Both the position numbers and the translations under genes were made by a program. This document shows positions 20,151-27,183 of a stretch of DNA of 33,629 bases, one piece after another; position 1 is the stretch's first letter; each line of letters begins with the position of its first letter. Origin of the DNA: Aerococcus agrisoli (GTDB lineage Bacteria > Bacillota > Bacilli > Lactobacillales > Aerococcaceae); NCBI RefSeq assembly GCF_003797145.1, contig NZ_RKMG01000018.1:10427-44055 (forward strand), given 5' to 3'. The notes beneath the pieces are model-generated. The model was given only the letters and a program-made list of their open reading frames with translations. It was not told the DNA's origin and did not search any database.

Positions 20151-21637
20151 TTAAACTAAATTACTTAAAAGCTGGCTACCAATTGTATACGCGACTAAAA
20201 CGGCACTAGCTGTCGTTACAATTAATAGGTATAAACCATATAAGAAGGTATCTTTGGCACTCGTCCAACCAGAACCAATTGAAATAGCTACATAAGGCAT
20301 GGCAGGTGGTGGCATATAAGCTGCTGATGCCATGAAACCGACTAGGGCAGTTAGAACTGCCAAATTGATTGGGCATCACCCATAGAAGTTACGACAGTGA
20401 TGGCAATCGTAGAAACGACTGAAGCTGCTACTAAATTGGATGAGAAGTTCGTTTGAATACCTGCCCATAATAAGAAGACGGTTACCATTAGTAAAGGAGA
20501 CAATCCTGAAATTAATGGTGTTAAAAAGGCTTCAATTAAACTAATCACGCCCATCTCTGGCATTGACAATACTGATCCTAAAGAAAGAGTGGCCGCAACA
20601 ATTAATAAACTTGGCCAGAATACACCTTTGGCAATCGCATCTTGCAATTTGATAATAGGTTTTCCATCAACGCTAGTTACTGCTAAAAGTAGGGTACCAA
20701 TCATTGGTGGGAAAGCAATACCCGCAGTCTTTAAGAAGCTCGCAATGCCAGGTAATAAAAATCCTAATAATTCAGGCATTAACCATAAAAAGATAACGAA
20801 CATAAAGATACTAACAACACGTTTTTCTTTTTTATCCGCCTTTGGTAAATCTTCTAATGAAGCTACTTTGCTCAAAGTTACCTCAGATAAATCTAGGCGC
20901 CAGATAAATTTCAACGAGATGAGTAGGATAGAAAAAATTACTAATCCTGCTGGTACAGCAAACGACATGTAATCGCCATTTGATAAACCAACGCCTTGAG
21001 AAGTTTCATATAAACCCATGGCAGTAATCGCAAATACGTGGTTAATTGGGGTCATCGCAGTCCCAATTGCAATGGTTGAGAAAAGTGCAATCAAAATTTT
21101 AGAAGCTTGTTTATTGCCTTTTTCAAATCCAAATTGTTGCACAATTTCTTCGTAAATTGGAAAAGCAATCATAAATAAGATTGTAGGCGATACGAAGGTT
21201 GAAATCAATAACATTACAGAAAGAAATGCAAAGATAAAACGCCATGGACTTACTTGTGCCCAAGCACTATTAATTGCCCAAGAGGATACCCGTTTCAAAA
21301 ATAGCGTTTGCTCCAAAGCATAGGTAACGATAAATGTGAAAAATAAAAAGACAAACGTTGCATTCCCAAATGATTCTTTGAATATAGCACCGTAGGTCAT
21401 ATTTGGTAAGAAACCTAATGCAATTAAACATAAGACACTTGGCCAATCGATGGCTACAAAAAGCCAAAGTATGATACTCGCTAAGAAAATAGCTAATACC
21501 GAGAATGTGATTACTGGTATACCCAAAAAGCCAGCGTTCATGACAGCATTGACGATAGCAGCAAGAAATAACAATGTCGCAATCGACAGGGCAATCACTT
21601 GATTGGCTTTAAAGGCACCAATGACGCGATTTTCCAT
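20151..21637 (-). pseudogene. Anion/dicarboxylate-type membrane transporter, frameshifted
   Basis: A polytopic membrane protein of about 495 residues that resembles SLC13/DASS-type anion permeases; the substrate is unknown. Reading begins at ATG 21637 (GGGAGG, complement of 21645-21650, 7 nt before it) and runs to a stop at 20351-20353 after SMGDAQSIWQF. The homologous end continues in another frame as LAVLTALVGFMASAAYMPPP and on to a stop at 20151-20153, adding about 70 residues with a last membrane helix. A single base missing near 20364-20371 would explain the break, so full reading needs one extra nucleotide there. The rest of the coding sequence is intact, so the lesion is either recent or a sequencing error. 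Its neighbours are a Tyr-codon leader upstream and chorismate mutase downstream. Confidence 0.75.
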
Positions 21638-21666
21638 ATAAAAACCTCCCAAAAATTTTTTTTATT

Positions 21667-21702
21667 AAAAAAGGAACCTACCAGTCAACACCGGTGGTTC
21701 CT
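21667..21702 (-). terminator. Second leader terminator (T2) before the transporter
   Basis: On the minus strand AGGAACC pairs with GGTTCCT (21696-21702 with 21672-21678), with an inner ACC/GGT pairing after a one-base bulge. It is followed by six U. It stands 30 bp before the transporter start codon, in the 5' untranslated leader. Confidence 0.8.
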
Positions 21703-21710
21703 CTACAAAG

Positions 21711-21743
21711 AAAAAAACCGCTCGATACGACCAGGAGCGGTTT
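21711..21743 (-). terminator. First leader terminator (T1), attenuator
   Basis: AAACCGCTC pairs with GAGCGGTTT (21735-21743 with 21715-21723) and ends in seven U. It lies 76 nt after the stop codon of the Tyr-rich leader ORF and upstream of the structural genes. Confidence 0.88.
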
Positions 21744-21809
21744 ACAGAAAATTATTTTACCGCCACTATTGATATGATATGCATGCAAAGGCGCGCTCAT
21801 ATCCAGTGG
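21733..21809 (-). promoter_or_regulatory. Mutually exclusive leader RNA pairings
   Basis: In the minus-strand RNA, AGTGG (21767-21763) can pair upstream with CCACT (21809-21805), extended by GATATG/CATATC. Alternatively AGTGGCGGT (21767-21759) can pair downstream with ACCGCTCCT (21741-21733: one mismatch, one G-U), which would destroy terminator T1. Competing pairings of this kind are the hallmark of attenuators. The pairing is read by eye, without energy calculation. Confidence 0.55.
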
Positions 21810-21818
21810 ACACGAACG

Positions 21819-21872
21819 CTAATTGTAATAGCCATAACCATATGTAGTGAATAATAAAATAATTTTTTGCAT
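21819..21872 (-). CDS. Tyrosine-codon-rich leader peptide
   Basis: A 17-codon ORF encoding MQKIILLFTTYGYGYYN then TAG. Four of the last seven codons are Tyr (TAT, TAT, TAT, TAC). GAGGTG (complement of 21880-21885) lies 7 nt before the ATG, and the promoter start point is only about 17 nt upstream, so it is the first thing translated from this mRNA. Terminators T1 and T2 and then the transporter-chorismate mutase genes follow. By analogy with phe, his and trp leaders, ribosome progress through the Tyr codons would report tyrosyl-tRNA supply. The peptide itself is too short to compare with known families. It might instead act as a nascent arrest peptide. Confidence 0.75.
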   Translation of the reverse strand: MQKIILLFTTYGYGYYN

Positions 21873-21895
21873 GTATAAACACCTCTTTGAAATTG

Positions 21896-21924
21896 ATTAT
21901 ATTCTAATTAAAAATAAAAATCAA
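21896..21924 (-). promoter_or_regulatory. Promoter of the leader-transporter-chorismate mutase unit
   Basis: On the minus strand TTGATT (21924-21919), a 17-bp spacer and TATAAT (21901-21896). The predicted start is near 21889, giving a leader of about 250 nt before the transporter ATG. Confidence 0.82.
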
Positions 21925-21959
21925 GCATTCTCAGAAAACCTTTTCATTCCCTAGAAACA

Positions 21960-21988
21960 TTGACTATAGACCCTAAGTTAGCTATACT
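21960..21988 (+). promoter_or_regulatory. Promoter of the D-serine ammonia-lyase gene
   Basis: TTGACT (21960-21965), a 17-bp spacer and TATACT (21983-21988), close to consensus. The leader is about 40 nt. Confidence 0.82.
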
Positions 21989-22035
21989 CTTTAAGTTGAA
22001 TTACATTAAAAATACATACGAAAAGGTGGATAGAT

Positions 22036-23388
22036 ATGTCAGCAAAAATCACAGATGCCCGTTTTGAGCAAGACAATGAGCGGATTTTAGGGGATATACG
22101 CGACCGAAAACCCGTATTATGGTTGAATGATCACCATATACCGTTTAAAAATCTAAAAGGGCAATTAGACGTTTCTGTTTTAGATATTAAGGATGCCGAA
22201 GCACGATTAAAACGTTTCGCACCTTTCATCCAAACTGTTTTTGAAGATACAAAAGCTTTGGATGGTCTAATCGAATCGCCAATCTCAGAAATTTCAGATT
22301 TTAAATCAACATTGGAAGATGTATATGAATTTTCTTTTCCTGGAAAATTCTTACTGAAACGTGACGATTTATTACCAATTGCTGGTACGATTAAAGCTCG
22401 TGGGGCAATTTATGAGGTATTACACCATGCGGAAGCTTTAGCCTTTGAGGAAGGGCTTTTAAATAGCTACGAGGACGACTACACACAATTTGCTTCTCCA
22501 GCTTTCCAAGACTTCTTCAAACAATATACCGTTGTCGTAGGTACAACAGGTAACCTTGGTATTTCTTCAGGTGTCATGTCTGCGAAAATTGGTTTTAATG
22601 TGCAAGTGCATATGTCACATGAAGCCAAACAATGGAAAAAAGACTATCTAAGAAGTCATGGTGTCCAAGTGTTTGAACATAAAACCAACTTTACAGAAGC
22701 CGTAAACAAGGGGCGTCAAGCCGCAGAAACAGATCCATACGCATACTTCATCGATGATGAACATTCCATCCAATTATTCCTTGGCTACACAACAGCAGGA
22801 TCCCGTGTAAAACAACAATTAATCGATCAAGACATTGTTGTGGATGAAGACCACCCATTAATGGTTTATCTACCATGTGGTGTCGGCGGCAGCCCTGGTG
22901 GGGTAACATATGGGTTAAAACAAATTTATGGTGATAATGTACACTGTTTCTTTGCGCAACCAACACATGTACCTTCAATGTTATTAGGGTTGATTTCACA
23001 AAAATTTGCTGAAATTTCAGTCTATGATTTTGGTATCGATGGTTTAACAGTAATGGATGGCTTAGCTGTCCCAAGAACCTCTCAAATTGTTGCAGAATTG
23101 ATGCAAAATATTTTCAATGGTGGCTACACTTTAACAGATGAAGAAGCTAACCGTATGCTATCCACGCTGAAAGATGTTGAAGATATTTTTGTAGAACCCG
23201 CAGCAACTGCTGGTCTAGTCGGTCCTGAACGTTTATTCAATACAGAAGCAGGGCGTAAATACCTTGAAGCACATGACCTTACTGATAAAATTGACAATAT
23301 GACACACATTGCCTGGGCAACTGGTGGTTCAATGGTGCCAGAAGATGAACAAGAATTGTTTTATCAAAATGGATTAAAGGCAAAATAG
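22036..23388 (+). CDS. dsdA: D-serine ammonia-lyase (D-serine dehydratase)
   Basis: A PLP enzyme converting D-serine to pyruvate and ammonia. Its 450 residues match bacterial DsdA. The block LKRDDLLPIAGTIKARG carries the PLP-binding Lys120, VVGTTGNLGIS is the substrate loop, and PCGVGGSPGGVTYGLK is the glycine-rich phosphate-binding loop. AAAGGTGG (22023-22029) precedes the ATG. It stands alone, without the dsdC regulator or dsdX permease usual in enterobacteria, and is divergent from the Tyr-leader unit. It probably detoxifies D-serine and yields pyruvate. Threonine dehydratase-like paralogues are less likely given the DsdA-type N terminus. Confidence 0.92.
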   Translation: MSAKITDARFEQDNERILGDIRDRKPVLWLNDHHIPFKNLKGQLDVSVLDIKDAEARLKRFAPFIQTVFEDTKALDGLIESPISEISDFKSTLEDVYEFSFPGKFLLKRDDLLPIAGTIKARGAIYEVLHHAEALAFEEGLLNSYEDDYTQFASPAFQDFFKQYTVVVGTTGNLGISSGVMSAKIGFNVQVHMSHEAKQWKKDYLRSHGVQVFEHKTNFTEAVNKGRQAAETDPYAYFIDDEHSIQLFLGYTTAGSRVKQQLIDQDIVVDEDHPLMVYLPCGVGGSPGGVTYGLKQIYGDNVHCFFAQPTHVPSMLLGLISQKFAEISVYDFGIDGLTVMDGLAVPRTSQIVAELMQNIFNGGYTLTDEEANRMLSTLKDVEDIFVEPAATAGLVGPERLFNTEAGRKYLEAHDLTDKIDNMTHIAWATGGSMVPEDEQELFYQNGLKAK

Positions 23389-23415
23389 CATTTTAATATA
23401 TCAATAAAAGCATAC

Positions 23416-23457
23416 AAAAGCAGTGGTGGAATCTTACAATTCTGCCATTGCTTTTTT
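23416..23457 (+). terminator. Terminator after dsdA
   Basis: AAAAGCAGTGG (23416-23426) pairs with CCATTGCTTTT (23445-23455, one G-U), then T. Confidence 0.8.
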
Positions 23458-23497
23458 CATTCATTTGCAATAATCCAAACTAAATTCAACCTTTAAG

Positions 23498-23525
23498 ATA
23501 TATCCTTATGTTATAGTGGATATAT
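23498..23525 (+). promoter_or_regulatory. Catalase promoter overlapped by a palindrome
   Basis: The extended -10 TGTTATAGT (23509-23517) lies inside an inverted repeat with 8-bp perfect arms, ATATATCC (23498-23505) and GGATATAT (23518-23525). The arms are placed so that a dimeric regulator would cover the -10. It does not match the PerR box TTATAATNATTATAA well. Confidence 0.55.
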
Positions 23526-23592
23526 GAAGATAGCCTTGTTGCCATTCTTCGAAAGAAAGTCTGAAAATTACAAATTCTAGGAGGAATTCATT

Positions 23593-25302
23593 ATGAAAAA
23601 TCCAATGGACAAGAACCAATTAGGACCTGAACAAGAAAGTCGTAATCAGCAGACATCCGGTCATAACGGCCAAATGCATACACATGCTGGGATTCCCGTT
23701 ACTGACGATTTAGATACGAAAACAGCTGGTAAACGCGGCCCAAGTTTATTAGAGGACGTTTGGTTACAAGAAAAACTTGGCCATTTTTCAAGAGAAAATA
23801 TTCCAGAACGTATCATGCATGCTAAGGGTTCTGGTGCTTTCGGTACCTTTACTGTAACGCATGACATTACAAAATATACAAAAGCAAAAATCTTCTCAGA
23901 AGTAGGGAAAGAAACAGAAATGTTCGCGCGTTTCTCTTCAGTTGCTGGTGAAAAAGGTGCTGGGGATGCAGAACGTGATATCCGTGGTTTCGCGCTTAAA
24001 TTCTACACAGAAGAAGGTAACTGGGACTTAGTAGGGAACAATACACCGGTATTCTTTATCCGTGATGCAAAACGTTTCCCGGACTTAAACCATGCTATTA
24101 AACGTGACCCAAGATCTAACTTGAGAAGCCCTAATACAAACTGGGATTTCTGGACTTCATTACCTGAAGCATTATTCCAAGTAACGAAAGTAATGTCTGA
24201 CCGTGGTATTCCATCTTCATATCGATACATGCACGGTTCATCATCACATGCATACTCATTCATTAACGAAGACAATGAACGTATCTGGGTGAAATTCTAC
24301 TTCCGTTCTCAACAAGGTATCTTAAACTTAACTGACCAAGAAGCAGCAGCAGTTGTTGCGAATGACCGTGAATCACATCAACGTGATTTATTTAACGCCA
24401 TTGAACAAGGTCAATATCCTCGTTGGACAATGTATGTACAATTAATGACTGAAGAAGAAGCACGTAATTTAGACTATAACCCATTTGACTTAACAAAAGT
24501 TTGGTACAAAGACCAATTCCCATTACAAGAAGTTGGTTACTTTGAATTAAATAAAAACCCTGAAAACTACCATATGGATGTTGAACAAGCTGCCTTTGAA
24601 CCATCTAACATGGTACCAGGTGTAGGTCCTTCACCAGACCGTATGTTACAAGCACGTCTATTCTCATACCAAGATGCTGCTCGTTACCGTCTAGGTACAA
24701 ACTACTTCCAAATCCCGGTCAACTACCCACGTGGTGTGAAAGACTTCAACCCATACCATAGACGTGGTTTAGGTCGTATGATGCATGAAGGTGGCGAACA
24801 AAATACTTCACCAAACTCATACGGTGCATGGAAAGATAATCCACAAAACCATGATCCTAAACAAGATGCTGGTGAACCAGGTTACTACGATTACCGTGAA
24901 GACGACAACGATTACTTCACTCAACCTGGTGAATTCTTCCGTCGTATGACGCCAGAACAACAACTTGTATTATTTGAAAATACAGCGCGTAATATGGGTG
25001 ACTCAACATGGCAAATTAAATATCGTCATATCAACCACTGCTACCAAGCAGACCCAGCTTATGGTGAAGGTGTAGCCAAAGCCTTAGGTATTGATATCAA
25101 TGATGTTGATTTAACACCAATGACACATGATTCTCGTGAACAAAACGAAATCGACAATGCACGTGGTTATGAAGACTTAAACGTACCTTCTACACCAGCT
25201 GATCCAGAATCTGCCAAAGATTTACCAGCTGAAGGACGCGATACAAACTACGACGATCCTAAGTCAGTCATTGAGCCAATGAACGACCCATACTTCTTAT
25301 AA
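23593..25302 (+). CDS. katA: Haem catalase
   Basis: Breaks hydrogen peroxide down to water and oxygen in the cytoplasm. The 569-residue protein has the distal site [13 protein letters not shown] with His76, the [19 protein letters not shown] block with the distal asparagine region, and the proximal haem ligand Tyr359 in [14 protein letters not shown]. The length is that of small-subunit catalases plus a C-terminal tail of about 60-80 residues with acidic and proline-rich parts. AGGAGG lies 8 nt before the ATG. It is monocistronic. No haem-biosynthesis gene is in view; many Lactobacillales must take up haem for catalase activity. GlpO, encoded in this window, makes H2O2, so the two are functionally linked by inference. 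Confidence 0.95.
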   Translation: MKNPMDKNQLGPEQESRNQQTSGHNGQMHTHAGIPVTDDLDTKTAGKRGPSLLEDVWLQEKLGHFSRENIPERIMHAKGSGAFGTFTVTHDITKYTKAKIFSEVGKETEMFARFSSVAGEKGAGDAERDIRGFALKFYTEEGNWDLVGNNTPVFFIRDAKRFPDLNHAIKRDPRSNLRSPNTNWDFWTSLPEALFQVTKVMSDRGIPSSYRYMHGSSSHAYSFINEDNERIWVKFYFRSQQGILNLTDQEAAAVVANDRESHQRDLFNAIEQGQYPRWTMYVQLMTEEEARNLDYNPFDLTKVWYKDQFPLQEVGYFELNKNPENYHMDVEQAAFEPSNMVPGVGPSPDRMLQARLFSYQDAARYRLGTNYFQIPVNYPRGVKDFNPYHRRGLGRMMHEGGEQNTSPNSYGAWKDNPQNHDPKQDAGEPGYYDYREDDNDYFTQPGEFFRRMTPEQQLVLFENTARNMGDSTWQIKYRHINHCYQADPAYGEGVAKALGIDINDVDLTPMTHDSREQNEIDNARGYEDLNVPSTPADPESAKDLPAEGRDTNYDDPKSVIEPMNDPYFL

Positions 25303-25325
25303 TATTCGACTATTCAAACAATAAG

Positions 25326-25371
25326 AAAAACATCCATCTTGTGCCATTTGGCATTGAGATGGATGTTTTTT
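25326..25371. terminator. Terminator between katA and the DUF3307 gene
   Basis: AAAAACATCCATCT (25326-25339) pairs with AGATGGATGTTTTT (25357-25370), with an inner TGCCA/TGGCA pairing. A and T runs on both sides make it bidirectional. Confidence 0.92.
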
Positions 25372-25378
25372 GTTGCGA

Positions 25379-26098
25379 TTAAAAAATTAGGTAATACGAA
25401 ATTAATACAAACAGAATACTATACAGGGTACCTATCAAGTAATATTCAGCAAATCCTTGGCTTTCTTCAATTAACTTGAATCGGGCAATCGATTTAGCCG
25501 TATAGATCAAACCAATTGATGACAGGGCATTTAGGGATAAAAATACCGCCGACAAAATGCGTTCTAAATTTCCAATCATGGCACCTGCACCGGCAACCGT
25601 AGTCGATTGTTTCGGTGAAATCTCATAATTTTGATATTGACTGAATAACATTTTAAAAGTCACGTTGGCTGGTTTTGTCACCATTACAAGTAGTAGTAAC
25701 CACTGAATATAGATGGTTGGTAAAAAAGTAATTTCATGATTTAGATCTGCAAATACCACGTTACTCAAGTATAGAATGGCTACAATATGTAAGATTTGAT
25801 CAGCAATATAAAAATATTTATCAGTGTTAAGGGTTGCTTGTACCCGTGCTTGAAGATAAATTTTAATGTGGTCAATAATTACATGACTAAGCCAAACGCT
25901 GGCAAATAGCGAAAGTAACTCGACGTTGAGGGTAATGAGGCATGCTGTCAATAAGACGATTGCATGGATACCCAAGTGTTTTGCTAATGACCGGTAGTTA
26001 CTACTTTTATCCATAGCTAACGTTTCGCTTTGCAAATGATAGTCGGCTAGGAAATGGGCGATGAATAGTAGCAAGGTGATTTCGTTATTGTTCATCAT
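25379..26098 (-). CDS. DUF3307 family membrane protein
   Basis: A 239-residue integral membrane protein with about six hydrophobic segments. The first half carries the conserved polar motifs HFLADYHLQ (near residue 15) and LSHVIIDHIKIYLQ (near residue 70), then DQILHI, typical of DUF3307. The function of the family is unknown. The paired His/Asp motifs within membrane segments could bind a metal or lipid headgroup, but that is speculation. Its start overlaps the end of satD by 14 nt, so the two are translationally coupled. It shares a terminator with katA. Confidence 0.82.
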   Translation of the reverse strand: MMNNNEITLLLFIAHFLADYHLQSETLAMDKSSNYRSLAKHLGIHAIVLLTACLITLNVELLSLFASVWLSHVIIDHIKIYLQARVQATLNTDKYFYIADQILHIVAILYLSNVVFADLNHEITFLPTIYIQWLLLLVMVTKPANVTFKMLFSQYQNYEISPKQSTTVAGAGAMIGNLERILSAVFLSLNALSSIGLIYTAKSIARFKLIEESQGFAEYYLIGTLYSILFVLISYYLIF

Positions 26099-26747
26099 TT
26101 GCCACCTCCAATAATTGGCCGAGATTTGTTCGTCCTTGTAAGTAGATTTTGATGTGACCGGAATTTAATCGTTTGCTCAAGGCTGATTCTGATAAATCTA
26201 ATTTGGGTGCTAGGTCGCGCTGGCTAAAATTGCCTTGGTATATGCCTTCTGCTAATAAGCCATTAAAAACGTAGGCTTGGGTTTGGGTCCAATTTGCGCG
26301 AATGGTGTCAGTTAGCAACAAGATGGTATTGATTGTGTCATCTTGATCGCCTCGGCCAATAAATTGTTGCCGTAAAATGCCATTCCAATTGTGGTCTTTT
26401 AGTTGGTTAATTGCCTTACGCGCATGCCAATAAGCTGGTCCATCCGCACCTAGGCTAATATCAGGATTGATTTCAGTCGTTATTTCGCCGTAGCCAATGC
26501 CAAAACGTATGGGGTGGGGAATTAGGCGTTGTAGGTCGTCAATCAGCTGCCAGACAGCTTTATTGGGCTGCATAAGCACTTGAAACTCATCGCCAAGGGT
26601 AAGTGTCAGTTTAGATACGAAGTGCGCTTGATAAGTCTGATTTAACTGGTCAAAGACTGTTTGGATTTTACTCTGCATATCATCACGATTTTCAATTGAT
26701 TTTGAAGCTACTAGGTCGCCGATAAGTGCGATGTAGGGTGTAGTCAT
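26085..26747 (-). CDS. SatD family protein with C-terminal helix-turn-helix
   Basis: A 220-residue cytoplasmic protein beginning MTTPYIALIGDLVASKSIE, the N terminus characteristic of SatD, first named in an acid-tolerance operon of S. mutans. The middle part (LTLTLGDEFQVL, FGIGYGEI) resembles a nucleotide-cyclase-like fold. Residues about 178-210 (FSQRDLAPKLDLSESALSKRL) look like a helix-turn-helix, so it may bind DNA. The ATG at 26747 is chosen because GGAGGA lies just upstream; an in-frame ATG at 26771 falls inside the promoter. It is followed by an overlapping DUF3307 gene, the frequent SatD-DUF3307 pairing in Firmicutes. Two tandem repeats over its promoter are obvious candidates for autoregulation. 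Confidence 0.82.
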   Translation of the reverse strand: MTTPYIALIGDLVASKSIENRDDMQSKIQTVFDQLNQTYQAHFVSKLTLTLGDEFQVLMQPNKAVWQLIDDLQRLIPHPIRFGIGYGEITTEINPDISLGADGPAYWHARKAINQLKDHNWNGILRQQFIGRGDQDDTINTILLLTDTIRANWTQTQAYVFNGLLAEGIYQGNFSQRDLAPKLDLSESALSKRLNSGHIKIYLQGRTNLGQLLEVANDEQ

Positions 26748-26762
26748 ATAAACTCCTCCTTG

Positions 26763-26814
26763 AATTGCCATTATAACGGAAATAAAATGAAATTGCCATT
26801 ATTTCGGAAAATAA
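26763..26814 (-). promoter_or_regulatory. satD promoter with tandem 28-bp repeats
   Basis: AATTGCCATTATAACGGAAA starts at 26763 and AATTGCCATTATTTCGGAAA at 26791: direct repeats with a 28-bp period. On the minus strand the promoter-proximal copy contains TATAAT (26775-26770), the probable -10. The second copy covers the -35 region, where TGGCAA (26798-26793) is weak. The arrangement looks like an operator for the satD product or another regulator. Confidence 0.6.
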
Positions 26815-27141
26815 ATAAAATGGTGGGAAATATGGAAAATGGGGCAACATCTGTACTGGATATCGTATAATTTTGAAGTTGCTTTATCATTAGATAATAG
26901 GGTAACATGATTTAAAAATTACATTTATAACATTTCAAATGCGGTCAAATTAAATTAGCAAATGTATTAGGTTGCTAATTTATGTAAAAAGAAATTGTTT
27001 TTATTTGCTTTTTGTTTATTTTCTATGTCTGCTAATTACCCTTAGCGGACATAGAAGGAGGTAAAAATAGCCCTCTCAATATGACTGCATCGAAAAGCCT
27101 ATTATAGCAAGCTTTGACACGGTTAATCTTTTTGCATATAT
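26815..27141. other. Intergenic region with two hairpins, no gene
   Basis: About 330 bp of AT-rich DNA between the satD promoter and the recombinase terminator. It holds an 11-bp stem hairpin (26951-26961 with 26972-26982) and the 13-6-13 inverted repeat at 27023-27054. An AAGGAGG at 27055-27061 has no properly spaced start codon. No convincing ORF or RNA gene was seen. Confidence 0.6.
27023..27054. repeat. Inverted-arm site, candidate recombinase core site
   Basis: CTATGTCTGCTAA (27023-27035), a 6-bp centre TTACCC, and TTAGCGGACATAG (27042-27054). The arms are inverse copies with one T/G difference. Two arms around a 6-bp centre is the geometry of Xer/tyrosine-recombinase crossover sites. 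It lies 130 bp past the 3' end of the recombinase gene. No T run follows, so it is not a terminator. Confidence 0.5.
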
Positions 27142-27180
27142 AAAAGCCCCCTCAAATCAACTTTTAGGAGAGGGGGCTTT
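27142..27180 (-). terminator. Terminator of the recombinase gene
   Basis: AAAGCCCCCTC (27143-27153) pairs with GAGGGGGCTTT (27170-27180). The minus-strand transcript reaches it four bases after the stop codon and then reads four U. Confidence 0.88.
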
Positions 27181-27183
27181 GGC

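Noticed and set aside
20589..20972. 127-codon ORF on the plus strand
   Set aside because: It is antisense to the transporter gene and has no ribosome site; a frame shadow of the real coding sequence.
21640..21700. T-box riboswitch for tyrosine in the leader
   Set aside because: ACCACCGGTG in the leader superficially resembles a T-box, but AGGGTGGNACCGCG is not present on either strand and no specifier-loop domain was recognised.
26763..26814. Xer dif site (TTTCGGAAAA-containing repeats)
   Set aside because: The two copies are direct, not inverted, and lie exactly on the satD promoter; an operator explains them better.
26819..26872. Short ORF MVGNMENGATSVLDIV on the plus strand
   Set aside because: No ribosome binding site, no terminator, and no known counterpart; probably chance.
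27055..27107. Small gene behind AAGGAGG at 27055
   Set aside because: The first ATG (27081) is about 20 nt away and opens only eight codons.
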